A stretch of 7,096 nt of DNA, taken from contig CAJQPD010000134.1 of the NCBI GenBank assembly GCA_905480085.1, positions 1-7,096 on the forward strand. The letters run 5' to 3'. This stretch comes from an uncultured Acidimicrobiia bacterium (GTDB lineage: Bacteria > Actinomycetota > Acidimicrobiia > Spongiisociales > JAENVV01). How positions within the stretch are numbered: position 1 is the first letter of the stretch; each line of letters starts with the position of its first letter. Under the pieces are notes generated by a model. The model saw only the letters and a list, made by a program, of their open reading frames with translations. It had not been told where the DNA came from and did not search any database. A program made the position numbers and the translations under genes. Positions 6,328 to 7,096 of the stretch are shown in pieces.

Positions 6328-7095
6328 TCAAAGGCCACCAAGAAAATCGGCAACGAGCACCGGCAAAACAGGATCGCCTGGTGGGGAGAAACTTACGAGA
6401 ATCTGGTCGGCCCCTGCCGAACGATACCCTTCGATGAGCTCGGGAATTTCAGCCAGATTGTCATAGCGAAACTGGGCGGAGATTTCGATCTCGGAAGGAT
6501 CTCGTCCGATCTCCAGGCACAATGATCGGAGACGCTTCACGCGAACCGCGAAGGCGTCGAGGTCACGGTCGAAGTCAGGGAAATTCCAATGATCCGCCCA
6601 CTTGGCGGCGAGCGGTAGCGTTCGGTTCATGCCTCCGCCCCCGACGACGAACGGGGGGCGGGGCTTCTGGATCGGCTTCGGCTCGAACCGGGCCTCCTGG
6701 ATTCGATGGTGCTTTCCCTCAAACGAGAAGACCTCATTCGTCATGAGACCATCAATGACAGTGAACGTCTCGTCGAGCATGTCGAACCGGTCGGTCAACG
6801 ATGGCAGCGCAATGCCATAGGCGAGGTGTTCACCTTCGTGCCATCCGGTCCCGATGCCGATGTCGAGTCGTCCCGCCGACATATGGTCGATGGTCGCCGC
6901 CATCTTGGCGACAACGGCGGGATGACGAAAGGTGTTGGCGGTGACCATGTTGCCGAAGCGCAGACGATCGGTAAGGCACGCCAGGCCGGCGAGCAGACTC
7001 CACGATTCAAGAATGGGCATTTCCGCCGGCGACTTCGGCGGGTAGAAATGGTCATTCAGCCACACCCCATCCCAAAACCCGCCCCGGTCGGCCTC
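6328..7095 (-). CDS. LLM-class (luciferase-like, F420-dependent) oxidoreductase, 5' end outside window
   Basis: A 255-residue fragment of a TIM-barrel oxidoreductase; the frame stays open to the window edge (beginning EADRGGFWDGVWLNDHF), so only a few tens of N-terminal residues should be missing. The apparent GTG start at 7065 is internal. Family marks in order: VWLNDHF, the early strand and substrate pocket His; VTANTFRHPAVVAKMAATID then SAGRLDIGIGTGWHEGEH (to about 90), the very conserved phosphate-binding core of F420-dependent LLM proteins; RFEPKPIQKPRPPFVVGGGG (about 137-156) with the glycine-rich loop; and GADQILVSF near the end, the last barrel strand. It is probably a cytoplasmic F420H2- or FMNH2-using enzyme; the substrate is unknown. 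It is upstream of the flavoprotein gene on the same strand (75-bp gap), but that gene has its own promoter. It is only a distant relative of the LLM gene at the left edge. Confidence 0.9.
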   Translation of the reverse strand, partial: EADRGGFWDGVWLNDHFYPPKSPAEMPILESWSLLAGLACLTDRLRFGNMVTANTFRHPAVVAKMAATIDHMSAGRLDIGIGTGWHEGEHLAYGIALPSLTDRFDMLDETFTVIDGLMTNEVFSFEGKHHRIQEARFEPKPIQKPRPPFVVGGGGMNRTLPLAAKWADHWNFPDFDRDLDAFAVRVKRLRSLCLEIGRDPSEIEISAQFRYDNLAEIPELIEGYRSAGADQILVSFSPPGDPVLPVLVADFLGGL

Positions 7096-7096
7096 T

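Noticed and set aside
1..7096. Defence, CRISPR, mobile-element or biosynthetic-cluster signals
   Set aside because: No direct repeats, transposase, integrase, nuclease or toxin-antitoxin genes were seen; every recognisable gene is a chromosomal metabolic, transport or regulatory gene.

Overview
This window is an ordinary stretch of GC-rich chromosome, most likely from an actinobacterium. The main evidence is the short (about 370 residue) actinobacterial form of inositol-3-phosphate synthase sitting directly behind a PadR regulator, an arrangement I recall from mycobacteria (Rv0047c-Rv0046c). Two luciferase-like (LLM class) oxidoreductases of the kind that often use coenzyme F420, and an SCO6745-like protein, fit the same group. 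I suspect a less-studied lineage such as Acidimicrobiia, but that is inference.

Layout: (1) 2-511 (+) is the 3' end of an LLM-class oxidoreductase. (2) 577-2231 (+) is a tight padR-ino1 unit: a sigma70-like promoter covered by a long near-perfect palindrome, the PadR gene, then ino1 overlapping it by one base. A strong hairpin at 2258-2288 ends it. (3) 2305-3090 (-) is a short-chain dehydrogenase/reductase (SDR) converging on ino1; it lacks the usual catalytic Ser/Tyr/Lys. (4) 3154-3993 (+), divergent from the SDR, is a protein with an apparent internal duplication of a winged-helix-like segment. (5) 4003-4743 (-) is a TauE/SafE-type membrane transporter converging on gene 4 with only 9 bp between them. 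(6) 4843-6252 (-) is a long nitronate monooxygenase-like flavoprotein whose promoter places transcription on the A of the ATG, so it is probably leaderless. (7) 6328-7095 (-) is a second LLM-class oxidoreductase, cut by the window end.

Functionally the clearest unit is padR-ino1: an apparently self-regulated operon for making inositol phosphate, the precursor of phosphatidylinositol and, in many actinobacteria, mycothiol. The remaining genes are redox enzymes (two LLM proteins, an SDR, a flavin monooxygenase) plus a transporter, with no visible shared pathway. No RNA genes, CRISPR arrays, insertion sequences or phage genes are seen, and coding density is high: no gap exceeds about 115 bp. I do not see a convincing undescribed multi-gene system. 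The points worth a second look are the operator, the leaderless promoter, the atypical SDR active site, the four-cysteine C-terminal segment of the flavoprotein, and the duplicated segment in gene 4.
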